From IMG/VR virus record IMGVR_UViG_3300024054_000151, positions 1 to 22,786 of that record: a DNA stretch of 22,786 nt; one strand, given 5' to 3'. The notes below the pieces were generated by a model. The model was not told the DNA's origin and searched no databases. It saw only the letters and a list, made by a program, of their open reading frames with translations. Every line of letters begins with the position of its first letter. The stretch's first letter is position 1. Source of the stretch: a virus. The translations under genes were made by a program, and so were the position numbers. Of the stretch, positions 14,705-21,963 are shown in pieces.

Positions 14705-16006
14705 TTAGTTGTTAGCGGTTGCAGCGGCAGAGAAACTCGACGAGTTGACCGCGTAAGAGACGATCTGCGGTGCTTGGTCGGTAAAGACCTTGATGCCATA
14801 GACGCACCACGCGATGTAGTCCTGACCGATACGCGCCTGCGGAGAGGGGCGATCTGTGAGGGATGGCTCCTTTTGCACGACGAGCGAGCAAGACTTCGAC
14901 AGCGCGAACAGCTGGAAGACCTTTTGCTTCGTGCTCGTCCAGGTGTCGGTCGCGTCGGTGAAGGTTTCGGAGACGACGATGGTGCCCCAGCCGCTTGAGA
15001 CAAGTGTGAGCGTGTCTGCGGAGTTGCTGTTGGTCGCTACGATGTTCTTCAAGAGCCGCTGGTTAGCGGTTGAGACGGAACTGTAGCCCGTGTTAGTCGC
15101 TTCTGCCTCGCTGTCGGCACCGGCCGAGTTGAGAAACTCGGCAAGATTTGCGCGAGTGATGTCAACGGTCGAGGCGATATGTACTTCTGCGGCACCTGTC
15201 GTGCTTGTGAGAGTCGCCTTGAACGTGATTGTCACGCCGTTGATGACGATAGTATCACCGTCGGTCGGCTGCGTGGCCATCGACAAGACATGGCTCGAAG
15301 GCAGCGCGTTCGACATGAACAGGTTGAAGCCTCCGAAGAAGCCCTCATGCCCGTTAGTCGAAACGCGGTCGCCGAGCTGCGTGTCCTTGCCGCCGAGGTA
15401 CAACTGAATGTACGTCAGAATCTGCGGCGAGATGACAGCGATCGGCATGCCGTCCGGCGTCTCGATGTTCATGCCAGCGCGGAAGCGGGTGTTGTGGATG
15501 ACGTTCTTCAGGCGCAGTTTTTCGTACGCGGTGAAGAACACTGTCATCACGTTCGAGGCAGTGACCGTGTGGCCGTTGCCGGATGTGCCGGAGAACGTGC
15601 CGTCGTCCATCGCCGTGCCAGCGCCCTGGTAGACGGCAAGCAACACGTCCGCGTCAATCTGGTTGACGAGCGCGTTTGAGAGCTTGCGGCCGTACTTCTG
15701 CTTTACCGGCAGATGCGCCTGCAAGAGATCGAGGTCTTTGATGTAGATCGAAGCCTCTTTCTCTTTGTTGATAACGAGGGTCTCCTGCGTGTCGGTGATT
15801 GCCTGCACCGAGTAGCTGCCGTCCGCACCCATGTCATTGACCATGACATCGGAGCTGTACGAGCGGGCTACCGTTTGACCCTTGGTGAGCGATGATTCAA
15901 GGCGTGTGTCGGCCAAGACCGGATAGATCGGGTCTCGGAAGTGCGACATCTGGTATTCGGCATTGAATACCGTCTTGAACGTCATCGTATTTGGATTCGC
16001 GGCCAT
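14705..16006 (-). CDS. HK97-fold major capsid protein with inserted domain
   Basis: This is a 433-aa protein. The N-terminus (TMTFKTVFNAEYQMSHF) leads into an extended arm and a spine helix-like part (LLQAHLPVKQKYGRKLSNALVNQIDADVL, about 94-122), then a P-domain-like segment with TPDGMPIAVISPQILTYIQ (183-201) and a conserved end (ARIGQDYIAWCVYGIKVF, 391-408). It directly follows the scaffold-like gene, as expected for a coat protein. Residues about 247-360 (DGDTIVINGVTITFKA ... ITRANLAEFLNSAG) look like an inserted beta/alpha module known from several phage structural proteins, probably exposed on the shell. At 433 aa it is long enough to hold the HK97 core plus this insertion. Start ATG 16006 has no Shine-Dalgarno but a small inverted repeat just before it. 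Confidence 0.88.
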   Translation of the reverse strand: MAANPNTMTFKTVFNAEYQMSHFRDPIYPVLADTRLESSLTKGQTVARSYSSDVMVNDMGADGSYSVQAITDTQETLVINKEKEASIYIKDLDLLQAHLPVKQKYGRKLSNALVNQIDADVLLAVYQGAGTAMDDGTFSGTSGNGHTVTASNVMTVFFTAYEKLRLKNVIHNTRFRAGMNIETPDGMPIAVISPQILTYIQLYLGGKDTQLGDRVSTNGHEGFFGGFNLFMSNALPSSHVLSMATQPTDGDTIVINGVTITFKATLTSTTGAAEVHIASTVDITRANLAEFLNSAGADSEAEATNTGYSSVSTANQRLLKNIVATNSNSADTLTLVSSGWGTIVVSETFTDATDTWTSTKQKVFQLFALSKSCSLVVQKEPSLTDRPSPQARIGQDYIAWCVYGIKVFTDQAPQIVSYAVNSSSFSAAATANN

Positions 16007-16021
16007 AAACTAGATTAGTTT
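16007..16021 (-). promoter_or_regulatory. Inverted repeat immediately before the capsid start
   Basis: AAACTA-GAT-TAGTTT forms a 6-bp inverted repeat with 3-nt spacer, ending right at the capsid ATG on the minus strand. It occupies the place where a ribosome binding site would normally lie, and no purine-rich motif is present. It is short enough to be chance. Confidence 0.25.
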
Positions 16022-16053
16022 TCAAGCTAGTGACCGAAAGAGCGGCGTAAACG

Positions 16054-16917
16054 CTAGATGATTACCTTGCGTCCTTGCGCGTTTTGAGAGATGCCTTGCG
16101 ACTGCTTCATCATCGAGTTGTACTCGGCTTCCCATGCTTCCCGCTGTTTGAGGGACATCTTGGTGAAGTCCGGGTTCGGGTCGAAGTCTGATGAAATGTC
16201 GGCGACATCCTTGCGCTCGTTGCTTTCCATGCCTCGCTTCTTCGGCGAGACAAGCGCGGAAAGCTCGTCTTTGTGCTTGAACGCGATGTAGTCGAGGGAC
16301 TTGTCGTGCCACTCCGTCGTATGAGAGATGGCGTCAAGCTTCTCTTTCATCGCGTTCAATTCATCGGCGGATACTTTGGGGAAAAGCTCTTTGAGCGCGG
16401 GAACGGTCTGCTCGAACTCGGTGTTGAACATGTGCTGCTCCATCACCTTCGAGTTTTGAGACTTCCACGCCTTGAAATCCTGCAAGTCCTTTTTCAAGGA
16501 TTCGTCGGGCTCATTCTTGAGACCCTTGCGGGCTTCTTCGATGATGCGTCGGACAAGATCAGAATCTGCGCCGACTTTCTTGGCGTACGCGATAGCATCA
16601 TCCTCGGCGTCATCCTGTTTGTGTTCAGGTGCCGTTGATGCGGCATCAAGTTTGCGCTGTAGTTCGTCGCGTTCCTTTTCTGCTTGCTCGCGCAATTCCC
16701 GCTCTGACTTCAACTCGGCTTTCTTTTCCTTGTATTCGTCGTAGATCGAGCGCTTGCGTTGCTCTTTCGGTTCGGTTTGTAAAGGTTCGGTGGGTTCCTT
16801 CGGTTCTTCCTTCGGTTCCTCTGTAGATTCCTCGGGTTCCGTCGGTTCCTCTAATTCGGGAAGATCAACGCCATTGGCCTTCAATTCCTCCCGATATTCC
16901 TTCTCTTTTTCGTCCAT
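16054..16917 (-). CDS. Probable capsid scaffolding protein
   Basis: This is a 287-aa, very hydrophilic protein. Residues 20-52 are an acidic Pro/Glu/Thr repeat (EEPTEPEESTEEPKEEPKEP). Residues about 55-95 are a strong coiled coil (EKKAELKSERELREQAEKE), followed by helices. A C-terminal segment (MSLKQREAWEAEYNSMMKQ, then a basic end QGRKVII) resembles the coat-binding helix-loop-helix of scaffolds. It lies just upstream of the major capsid gene. Charge, helicity, size and position are those of phage scaffolding proteins, which template procapsid assembly around the portal and then leave. No protease motif is seen, so it is unlikely to be a self-cleaving protease-scaffold fusion. Confidence 0.75.
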   Translation of the reverse strand: MDEKEKEYREELKANGVDLPELEEPTEPEESTEEPKEEPKEPTEPLQTEPKEQRKRSIYDEYKEKKAELKSERELREQAEKERDELQRKLDAASTAPEHKQDDAEDDAIAYAKKVGADSDLVRRIIEEARKGLKNEPDESLKKDLQDFKAWKSQNSKVMEQHMFNTEFEQTVPALKELFPKVSADELNAMKEKLDAISHTTEWHDKSLDYIAFKHKDELSALVSPKKRGMESNERKDVADISSDFDPNPDFTKMSLKQREAWEAEYNSMMKQSQGISQNAQGRKVII

Positions 16918-16935
16918 AGTGGTGGAGACTGGTGT

Positions 16936-17005
16936 GACCTCGCCAGCACGGTGCCCCTGTAAGATTCCGAGGCGCGAAAAGGCAGTTTACCGACGTGCCG
17001 AGGTC
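16936..17005 (-). promoter_or_regulatory. Structured leader upstream of the scaffold gene
   Basis: The 94-nt gap between the 70-aa gene and the scaffold gene is the longest in the cluster. Positions 16936-16942 pair with 16999-17005 (7 bp, GACCTCG/CGAGGTC), and 16946-16950 pair with 16994-16998 (5 bp), with a 3-nt bulge on one side and a 43-nt loop. No U-tract follows on the minus strand. It could control scaffold/coat level or mark an mRNA processing site. Confidence 0.4.
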
Positions 17006-17011
17006 GCAGGT

Positions 17012-17224
17012 CTATTTGATGGTGCCTTGGATAGACGGCTTTTCGGCAAACTGCTTTGCAAGAGCGAGAAAGTTTTCGCCGTGCAGTTCTTTAGAGTAAA
17101 CGCGAGAGCCTGTACCCCAGGTGACGGTCACTTCCGTGCGAGCGTCATTAGCGGCCTTCTCCGCTTCCTTCTCTGCTAACTTTGCGGCCTTCTCCGCTTC
17201 TTTCTCTGCTGGGGTCATTACCAT
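17012..17224 (-). CDS. Small Lys/Glu/Ala-rich protein with tandem repeat
   Basis: This is a 70-aa protein. Residues 5-28 are two copies of an AEKEAEKAAK-type helix, and residues 31-70 form a small unrelated part (EVTVTWGTGSRVYSKELHG ... SIQGTIK) with a possible beta-hairpin. The repeat is also visible in the DNA (17151-17177 and 17184-17210). It starts at ATG 17224; a second ATG (17218) is two codons inside. It lies between portal-linked and scaffold genes, so a head-assembly accessory is possible. I do not recognise the family. The C-terminal half looks more conserved in style than the simple repeat, which may be a flexible arm. Confidence 0.6.
   Translation of the reverse strand: MVMTPAEKEAEKAAKLAEKEAEKAANDARTEVTVTWGTGSRVYSKELHGENFLALAKQFAEKPSIQGTIK
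17151..17210 (-). repeat. Tandem 27-nt repeat, 33-nt period
   Basis: Two copies at 17151-17177 and 17184-17210 differ at a single base. They encode the duplicated charged helix of the 70-aa protein. Near identity suggests a recent slippage-type duplication. Confidence 0.8.
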
Positions 17225-17233
17225 AAAAATATG

Positions 17234-17262
17234 ATTACTCTATAATGCTCACATTGTTGCAA
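17234..17262 (-). promoter_or_regulatory. Weak candidate promoter before head genes
   Basis: On the minus strand TTGCAA (17262-17257) and AGTAAT (17239-17234) are separated by 17 nt; each matches the sigma70 consensus at four of six positions. The site lies in the 58-nt gap upstream of the 70-aa gene, ahead of scaffold and capsid. Both boxes are weak, so this is a suggestion only. Confidence 0.22.
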
Positions 17263-17282
17263 ATGCAGGTGTTTTCGTTGCG

Positions 17283-17627
17283 TTACAGCGCGGCGCGTAT
17301 CTCGCGGTGGATTTGTTCAAGCGCACCTTTTGCGTCTTTCTCGATGAGAGAGAGCAAGAACAAGCACGCATCCTGTTTGGCCCACAAAGAATTACGCTGC
17401 GCATCGGTAAGTGTTCGATTGCTTGCGAGCTGCAAAGAGATGTCCTTGTACGTTTCTTTCGCTTGCTTGACGATTTGCAGGGAAATATCATTGCTTTGCC
17501 AGCCAGCAAATGCTTGATGTTGAATGAGTGCAGTCTCCCACTGCCGTATCTGTTCCTCGTTTTCCTTGCGCGTGTCCTCGTCAACGTCGGACAGGAATAT
17601 ATCTCTTACGCGGTCGAGGTCGTTCAT
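17283..17627 (-). CDS. Small all-helical protein downstream of portal
   Basis: This is a 114-aa protein, predominantly alpha-helical and charged, with no membrane segment, Cys motif or catalytic signature (one Cys in KQDACLFLL). The start ATG overlaps the portal stop in an ATGA, showing translational coupling. In other phages this place holds head-assembly factors or small minor head proteins. The helical pattern (KENEEQIRQWETALIQ; KEKDAK-like turns) would suit a portal-associated or DNA-end binding protein, but I recognise no family and assign no function. Confidence 0.6.
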   Translation of the reverse strand: MNDLDRVRDIFLSDVDEDTRKENEEQIRQWETALIQHQAFAGWQSNDISLQIVKQAKETYKDISLQLASNRTLTDAQRNSLWAKQDACLFLLSLIEKDAKGALEQIHREIRAAL

Positions 17628-19645
17628 ACGGCGTTGGCGATGTTCATGGCGCGGCTCATACCGCCCGGTATGCCGGGGTTATCCGCTTTTGGAGCGCTTG
17701 CTTGCGGTACGGCCATCGGCTGCTGCATCATCATGCGAGCGTCGTTCTGCGCTTTTCGCTGGACATTCTGTGCGACGATCTCGCTATGTTCCATAGCGTA
17801 GTCAATGAGGGTGTCAAACTTCTCTTTGAGAGTGCTGCGCTTGTCGGAGGCGAAGTCAACGATCTTCTGCATGAATGCGGGCGTCGCGCCATACCACAAT
17901 ACCGGCTTCTGTCCTTGCAGGATAAGCTGGATTGCTTCTGCTGCCTTGGCGAGTGATTTCTTATCGGAATAGGTCTGCACGTCAAGAAACTCTGCAACCT
18001 CTTGATCGGTGTAGTCGCCGATAGAACGCAGTATCTCCTCGTCGCGTTTCTTGCTGTTGATGTTCGGGCTTTGCGCGAGCGCAAGCAATGCGTCTTTTCG
18101 GCGCTGGGCTTTCAGTTCGCTTTCCTGGGCTTTCTGCTCGGTGGAAATGATAAGCACGTCAATATCTTTCGTGGTGTTGAGGTCGAGGCGCGTCACCTCG
18201 TCCCAGTCCCAGCCGTTCTCGCCCATGAGACGGATTGCCATCTTCGACGGCATGTGGTCTTTGAGGCCGTAGATGTAGCGTTTGCCGAGGCCCGCCATCA
18301 TTGCCTGGAATGGCTGCGAGTTCCATGCGACGCGCTTTGAGACAGACCGCTGCTCTGCGAACGTGACGGATGCTTTCTTGGATACTTCCTGCGTGCTGCC
18401 CTGCGCGAGGTCAGTTGCGCCGGTATTGCGGCCGAGTGAGCCGGTTATCCAGTCAATGAGGTTGACGGTGCCGTTCAATTCGCCGACCTTAAACTCATAG
18501 ACGCCCTCCGAGATACGGCGCGTGCCTCCCTTAGTGTCTGCGGGCACAAGCGCATCTGGCCGGTGCATGGCCTCGTCGAGCTTCCGCACGTCGGAGAACA
18601 TGTCTTTGTCGAACGCGCGAGCGCCAAAATTGCGCTTCTCGCGGTTGGTCAGTTCCTGGTTAAACATCGCCACAATCGCGTCTGCTGCCGGATAGAGGTC
18701 ATCGGCATAGGACTTCGAGAGGAAGTTCTCGTCGTCATCATGGGTGGCGTATGGGTGCCACGGATAGAGGTCTGATGAGCAGATGTCTACCCATTTCTCA
18801 AAGCGAAGCCAAGTGCCGCTCCACGGATGGAAGCAGAGATAATAGCGGGTGCCATCTATCGAGAGTATCCATTGAGCGATAGTATAGACGGATTCGCCGA
18901 CGTAAGAGTGATTATCCGGGTCGAGGCCAAGCGGCTTGAATCGAGAGAGTTTTTGACTGTATTCGATGTTATTCTGCGGCAAATACTCGCTATCATTGCA
19001 ATTCGTGATAAGTGTGGTGATTTGTTGTTTGTCATAAATACCTGCCCGTGCGCCCGCAAGCAATTCGCTGCGGGTTTTTTCTATGCACTCCTCGCCTGCA
19101 AAGAGGTGATTTTCTAACGTCATCCCGCCGCGCGGCTGGAAGTGAAAGTGCTTGAGGTTCACTACGTCGAGCGTTGACTTGTACTCGGGATCGCTTTCAG
19201 CTGTGTATTTCGGGATTGCGACGCCGTTCATTATCGCGTGCTTGCGGATCATGCGTAGCTTACTGTCCCATTTCGTGTTTTCCGCAGAGTCCATGATTTC
19301 CATCTGGAATGCGCCGTTTATCTTCTGAACCTTGAAGTAGTCGGCTGCGTCGCCTTCTTTAAACTTCAGTTCCACCGGCGTGTCGTACTGCGCATTGAGC
19401 GTGTCAATCATGCCTGAAAATACAGGGATAGGCACATTGAACAGTTGACGCAGTTTCTTCTGCGTTTTGCCGTCATAGAGCGCCCAGAACTTCGCCAGCT
19501 TCTCCATGCGCGGCTTCTTGAAGTCGGTCGAGGTGATGAGCTGCATCGTAGCGATCTTGACCGCTTCTTCGGCAAGCTGGCGCTTGCCCATGTTCTTGTA
19601 CTTGCTCTCGAACGAAAGGAGTGCAGACTGGTAGTCTTCTGTCAT
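17624..19645 (-). CDS. Portal protein
   Basis: This 673-aa protein forms the dodecameric ring at the head vertex through which DNA is packed and ejected. Size, position after the large terminase and before scaffold/coat, and sequence style support this: a helical N-terminus (KRQLAEEAVKIATMQ), a wing-type beta region, a conserved SKSYADDLYPAADAIVAMFNQ stretch typical of portal stem/wing helices, and a long helical C-terminus ending in a Met/Gln/Pro-rich tail (RMMMQQPMAVPQ), as in P22-like portals with barrels. ATG 19645 is chosen because it overlaps the upstream stop in an ATGA. The reading frame is open 48 codons further upstream, but that part overlaps the zinc-binding protein gene and looks like its shadow. 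An in-range AGGA is 15 nt upstream, a poor spacing. Confidence 0.85.
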   Translation of the reverse strand: MTEDYQSALLSFESKYKNMGKRQLAEEAVKIATMQLITSTDFKKPRMEKLAKFWALYDGKTQKKLRQLFNVPIPVFSGMIDTLNAQYDTPVELKFKEGDAADYFKVQKINGAFQMEIMDSAENTKWDSKLRMIRKHAIMNGVAIPKYTAESDPEYKSTLDVVNLKHFHFQPRGGMTLENHLFAGEECIEKTRSELLAGARAGIYDKQQITTLITNCNDSEYLPQNNIEYSQKLSRFKPLGLDPDNHSYVGESVYTIAQWILSIDGTRYYLCFHPWSGTWLRFEKWVDICSSDLYPWHPYATHDDDENFLSKSYADDLYPAADAIVAMFNQELTNREKRNFGARAFDKDMFSDVRKLDEAMHRPDALVPADTKGGTRRISEGVYEFKVGELNGTVNLIDWITGSLGRNTGATDLAQGSTQEVSKKASVTFAEQRSVSKRVAWNSQPFQAMMAGLGKRYIYGLKDHMPSKMAIRLMGENGWDWDEVTRLDLNTTKDIDVLIISTEQKAQESELKAQRRKDALLALAQSPNINSKKRDEEILRSIGDYTDQEVAEFLDVQTYSDKKSLAKAAEAIQLILQGQKPVLWYGATPAFMQKIVDFASDKRSTLKEKFDTLIDYAMEHSEIVAQNVQRKAQNDARMMMQQPMAVPQASAPKADNPGIPGGMSRAMNIANAV

Positions 19646-19911
19646 GGTGCCATTGTATCGTCCTGTTGGGTTTTGTTGCGTATTTTGCGCTGGTAGCAGC
19701 GATAGCAGAGGCCATGAGCGTGATGACGCGCGAAAATAAAAGGAATGAAGCAGGTGAGACATGACGGCCTGCTCGCGGGAGGTTTGCAATACGGACAGGG
19801 AAAGAACATGAGTATCTTTTCACGCACGCGCGATATGCGAATATTCGGGATTTCGTATTGTTGTTCGCACTTTTGGCAGCGTCGCTTAATCGGTGTTGGT
19901 AGGTAGCTCAT
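19642..19911 (-). CDS. Four-CxxC zinc-binding-type protein
   Basis: This is an 89-aa protein with four CxxC pairs: C12/C15, C39/C42, C51/C54 and C69/C72, enough for two zinc ribbons. The second half (CLTC ... HGLCYRCYQRK) resembles the 'GLC..CY.R' zinc knuckle of phage DNA-binding or HNH-linked proteins; no HNH nuclease motif is present. The first half (CQKC ... CPYC) is rubredoxin-like. The basic C-terminus (YQRKIRNK) could bind nucleic acid. It overlaps the 3' end of the 46-aa gene upstream, and its stop overlaps the portal start (ATGA). Location between terminase and portal suggests a role in packaging or in late regulation; this is inference. Confidence 0.7.
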   Translation of the reverse strand: MSYLPTPIKRRCQKCEQQYEIPNIRISRVREKILMFFPCPYCKPPASRPSCLTCFIPFIFARHHAHGLCYRCYQRKIRNKTQQDDTMAP

Positions 19912-20026
19912 AGGGCGGCAAGATAAATGGCTCTACGCATCCGTTCGGGCATTGCAATCCCTTGATAGGGTCTGGCACGCACTCATGGTCAGCAAAAAGC
20001 TGCTCGCACACTTTGCAGCGGGTCAT
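19886..20026 (-). CDS. Very small Cys-rich protein (46 aa)
   Basis: This short gene reads ATG at 20026 to TAA at 19886. It starts 8 nt after the terminase stop and overlaps the start of the next zinc-binding-type gene by 26 nt. The product has C4 and C7 (TRCKVCEQL), C16 (DHECVPD), C26 and C30 (QCPNGC), a pattern suited to one zinc site, then a Pro-rich tail (EPFILPPYELP). A weak AGAGA lies upstream. Cys spacing, lack of internal stops and exact packing between genes support a real gene. Function is unknown; it may work with its four-CxxC neighbour. Confidence 0.6.
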   Translation of the reverse strand: MTRCKVCEQLFADHECVPDPIKGLQCPNGCVEPFILPPYELPTNTD

Positions 20027-20033
20027 ATTGTCT

Positions 20034-21638
20034 CTAGTCAAGTCCTGGTCGCTCATAATCGGGCTGCTTATAGCTTGTAACCGATGGTTTTTGCATTTCC
20101 GCCCAGTCTTTCATTTGGTAGGCAATGGCGCAGGCGATGAGCAGGTCGAAGTGACGCGTAGTGAGGCGGGGGTCTTCTTCCCTATCCATGAGGTCGTCGC
20201 GGGTGTAGCTCTTGAGTTCTGCGATAAGGTCGGGGTCGGATAGTTCGAGATGCCCGTCTTCTACGGCCTTCTTGAGCGCAAAGAGCATCTTCGGCTTGGT
20301 GTCGTCATTGGTGTGCCAGCCGTATTGCCGCACGCGCGGTGGCATTCCGACTCGTGTTTCTTTCTGCTCGGTGAAATAGATGTTGTCATAAATCTGCTTG
20401 AGGCGGCCGATGGTGGCGTGGCCGTGGTTGTTTATTTCTACTGCAACGATAGGTGCGCCATAGCGGTCTGCCTCACTCTTGATCTCATCGCCGAACGTGT
20501 CCGGTTTTATCGTGTTGTTTTTGAACGTCGCTACAACGCGGCTTGGATTGGTTGAAAAGTCGATGAAGACGCTGGTGCTGCTGTCCAGGCCGACGCCGCC
20601 TGCAACGTCATGTCCTGAACCATAGCGATGCGAGGGGTCGTAGGCATGGAATATCTTGAACCCTGCGATCTCGCGCAGCGGTGTTTTCTTTATCTGCCGG
20701 TCGAGCGATGAGCGGTCGAAAAGGATGTCGGCACCGGCCGACGGTTCGCAAAGATATTCACCGGCGAAGTCATCGGCGTCGCGCTCTATCTGGTCTATCT
20801 CCTCGATGGTGTAGGCGTCCCACATGGGCCTGCCCTCGAAGCGGATCGGGACGATGAGCACTACATTCTGCTCGCCCTCCTTCTGCACAAGACGGTGGAC
20901 GTTGCCGCGTTCAGAAAGGTAGTTGCAGGTGTAGATGCACGCGCCGTCCTTTGAGAGGCCGGTGCGGGCCTCCTCCATGTTGTCGTGGATGCTCTTCGTT
21001 TCGACCGCAGAGCGCAGTGTCTTGCGCGTCTCGAAGTCGTCGAACCAGATGAGGTCGGGGCGGGCGTCTTCCTGTATCTGCCCGCGCTGGTCGGTGCCGA
21101 CAGTGCCTGCTCGAAGTTTGACGCCGGTGGTGGTGGTGAATGATGCCATCGTTTCCTCGCGCTTCTCGGTCGTTTTCTCAAAAATCTCGGAGTAGTAATA
21201 GCGGACACGCTGACTGATGAGCATGTTGTAGATGTCCGTCACGACTTGCTTGCTGTTTGTGTTGTCCTCGGAAAGGACTTTGATGTACTTGCGCGAATGT
21301 TCCAGGTCGTTCGCTACGCAGAAAGCGATAAAGAGCTTGGTGCGGGTGGTCTTCGCTCCGCCACGGAACACGATGTCGGTGAAGGATCTGATTGCGCCTC
21401 GGTAGGCACGGTAGTTGTTGGTATCTATGTCTTTGTGGAATGGCGCGTCTGCTGCCTTGAAATATTGCGGAAAGAACCAGCGCGCCCACAACGCAAAAAC
21501 AAAAAGGACATGCTCCTCGGTATCAGTGCGGTCGAATGCGAAGATAGCGCGGATTTCTTCCCTAGTTCCCTTCTCCAGCGTCTCCTTGATCCAAGATCGC
21601 GCCGACTGCTTGTCGAGCTTTGTCTTTTGTTTGGTCAT
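20034..21638 (-). CDS. terL: Terminase large subunit
   Basis: This is a 534-aa DNA-packaging motor. The ATPase half carries a Walker A-type loop FRGGAKTT (91-98), a Walker B DLIWFDD (195-201) and a C-motif region (YTCNYLSER). The nuclease half has RNase H-like acidic residues: D334 in HAYDPSHRYG, E401 in VAVEINNHG and D498 in TRHFDLLIACAIAYQM. The overall length is usual for the family. ATG 21638 is preferred; an in-frame TTG at 21686 would add 16 residues. Either start lies inside the small-subunit gene (77 nt overlap for ATG), so translation is coupled. The protein docks on the portal and cuts the concatemer. The Walker A is the 'GGAKTT' variant rather than GKS/T, which is common in terminases. 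Confidence 0.94.
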   Translation of the reverse strand: MTKQKTKLDKQSARSWIKETLEKGTREEIRAIFAFDRTDTEEHVLFVFALWARWFFPQYFKAADAPFHKDIDTNNYRAYRGAIRSFTDIVFRGGAKTTRTKLFIAFCVANDLEHSRKYIKVLSEDNTNSKQVVTDIYNMLISQRVRYYYSEIFEKTTEKREETMASFTTTTGVKLRAGTVGTDQRGQIQEDARPDLIWFDDFETRKTLRSAVETKSIHDNMEEARTGLSKDGACIYTCNYLSERGNVHRLVQKEGEQNVVLIVPIRFEGRPMWDAYTIEEIDQIERDADDFAGEYLCEPSAGADILFDRSSLDRQIKKTPLREIAGFKIFHAYDPSHRYGSGHDVAGGVGLDSSTSVFIDFSTNPSRVVATFKNNTIKPDTFGDEIKSEADRYGAPIVAVEINNHGHATIGRLKQIYDNIYFTEQKETRVGMPPRVRQYGWHTNDDTKPKMLFALKKAVEDGHLELSDPDLIAELKSYTRDDLMDREEDPRLTTRHFDLLIACAIAYQMKDWAEMQKPSVTSYKQPDYERPGLD

Positions 21639-21960
21639 CGAAAAGTGGTTTACCGTCCTCGCCTGTAAGTTCTCTGCGTTCTGCAAACTCTTTCTTGCGC
21701 TTGCGCTCCAAATACCACGCAGCGGTTTGCGGGTTCTTTTTTACTGCTTCAACGATGGTGGTGCGTGCTGCTAAAACAGGCTCATTCCGCAGGGCTTCTA
21801 GTCGGTCAAGTAATGCCGGGTCATCAGAGAGATACTGATAATATGTTGGTTTTGATATTCCCGCATAAAAACACATCTCTTCAATGGTGCAGTCAAGAGC
21901 AGCCGCCTCCTCCAATTTCTTAACTACTTGATCTGTTTTTTTACTGGGTCGGCCTGCCAT
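21562..21960 (-). CDS. terS: Terminase small subunit
   Basis: This is a 132-aa protein. Residues 1-50 hold a helix-turn-helix (TIEEMCFYAGISKPTYYQYLSD) that would bind the packaging site. Residues 70-95 have KKNPQTAAWYLERKRKKEFAERRE, a stretch typical of TerS proteins (the 'TA.WYLERK...EF' form), followed by TGEDGKPL. It lies just upstream of and overlaps terL, the standard order. It recognises viral DNA and stimulates the motor. The AGRPSKKT start is basic, as often in these proteins. The ATG at 21960 is 3 nt after the previous stop. Confidence 0.87.
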   Translation of the reverse strand: MAGRPSKKTDQVVKKLEEAAALDCTIEEMCFYAGISKPTYYQYLSDDPALLDRLEALRNEPVLAARTTIVEAVKKNPQTAAWYLERKRKKEFAERRELTGEDGKPLFDDQTKDKARQAVGAILDQGDAGEGN

Positions 21961-21963
21961 AAG

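Noticed and set aside
17241-17246. TATAAT on the plus strand as a rightward promoter
   Set aside because: No plus-strand gene follows and no -35 is evident.
19646-19789. N-terminal extension of the portal protein to 19789
   Set aside because: It overlaps the four-CxxC gene in another frame, and the ATG at 19645 overlaps the upstream stop as ATGA, which is the usual coupling in this cluster.
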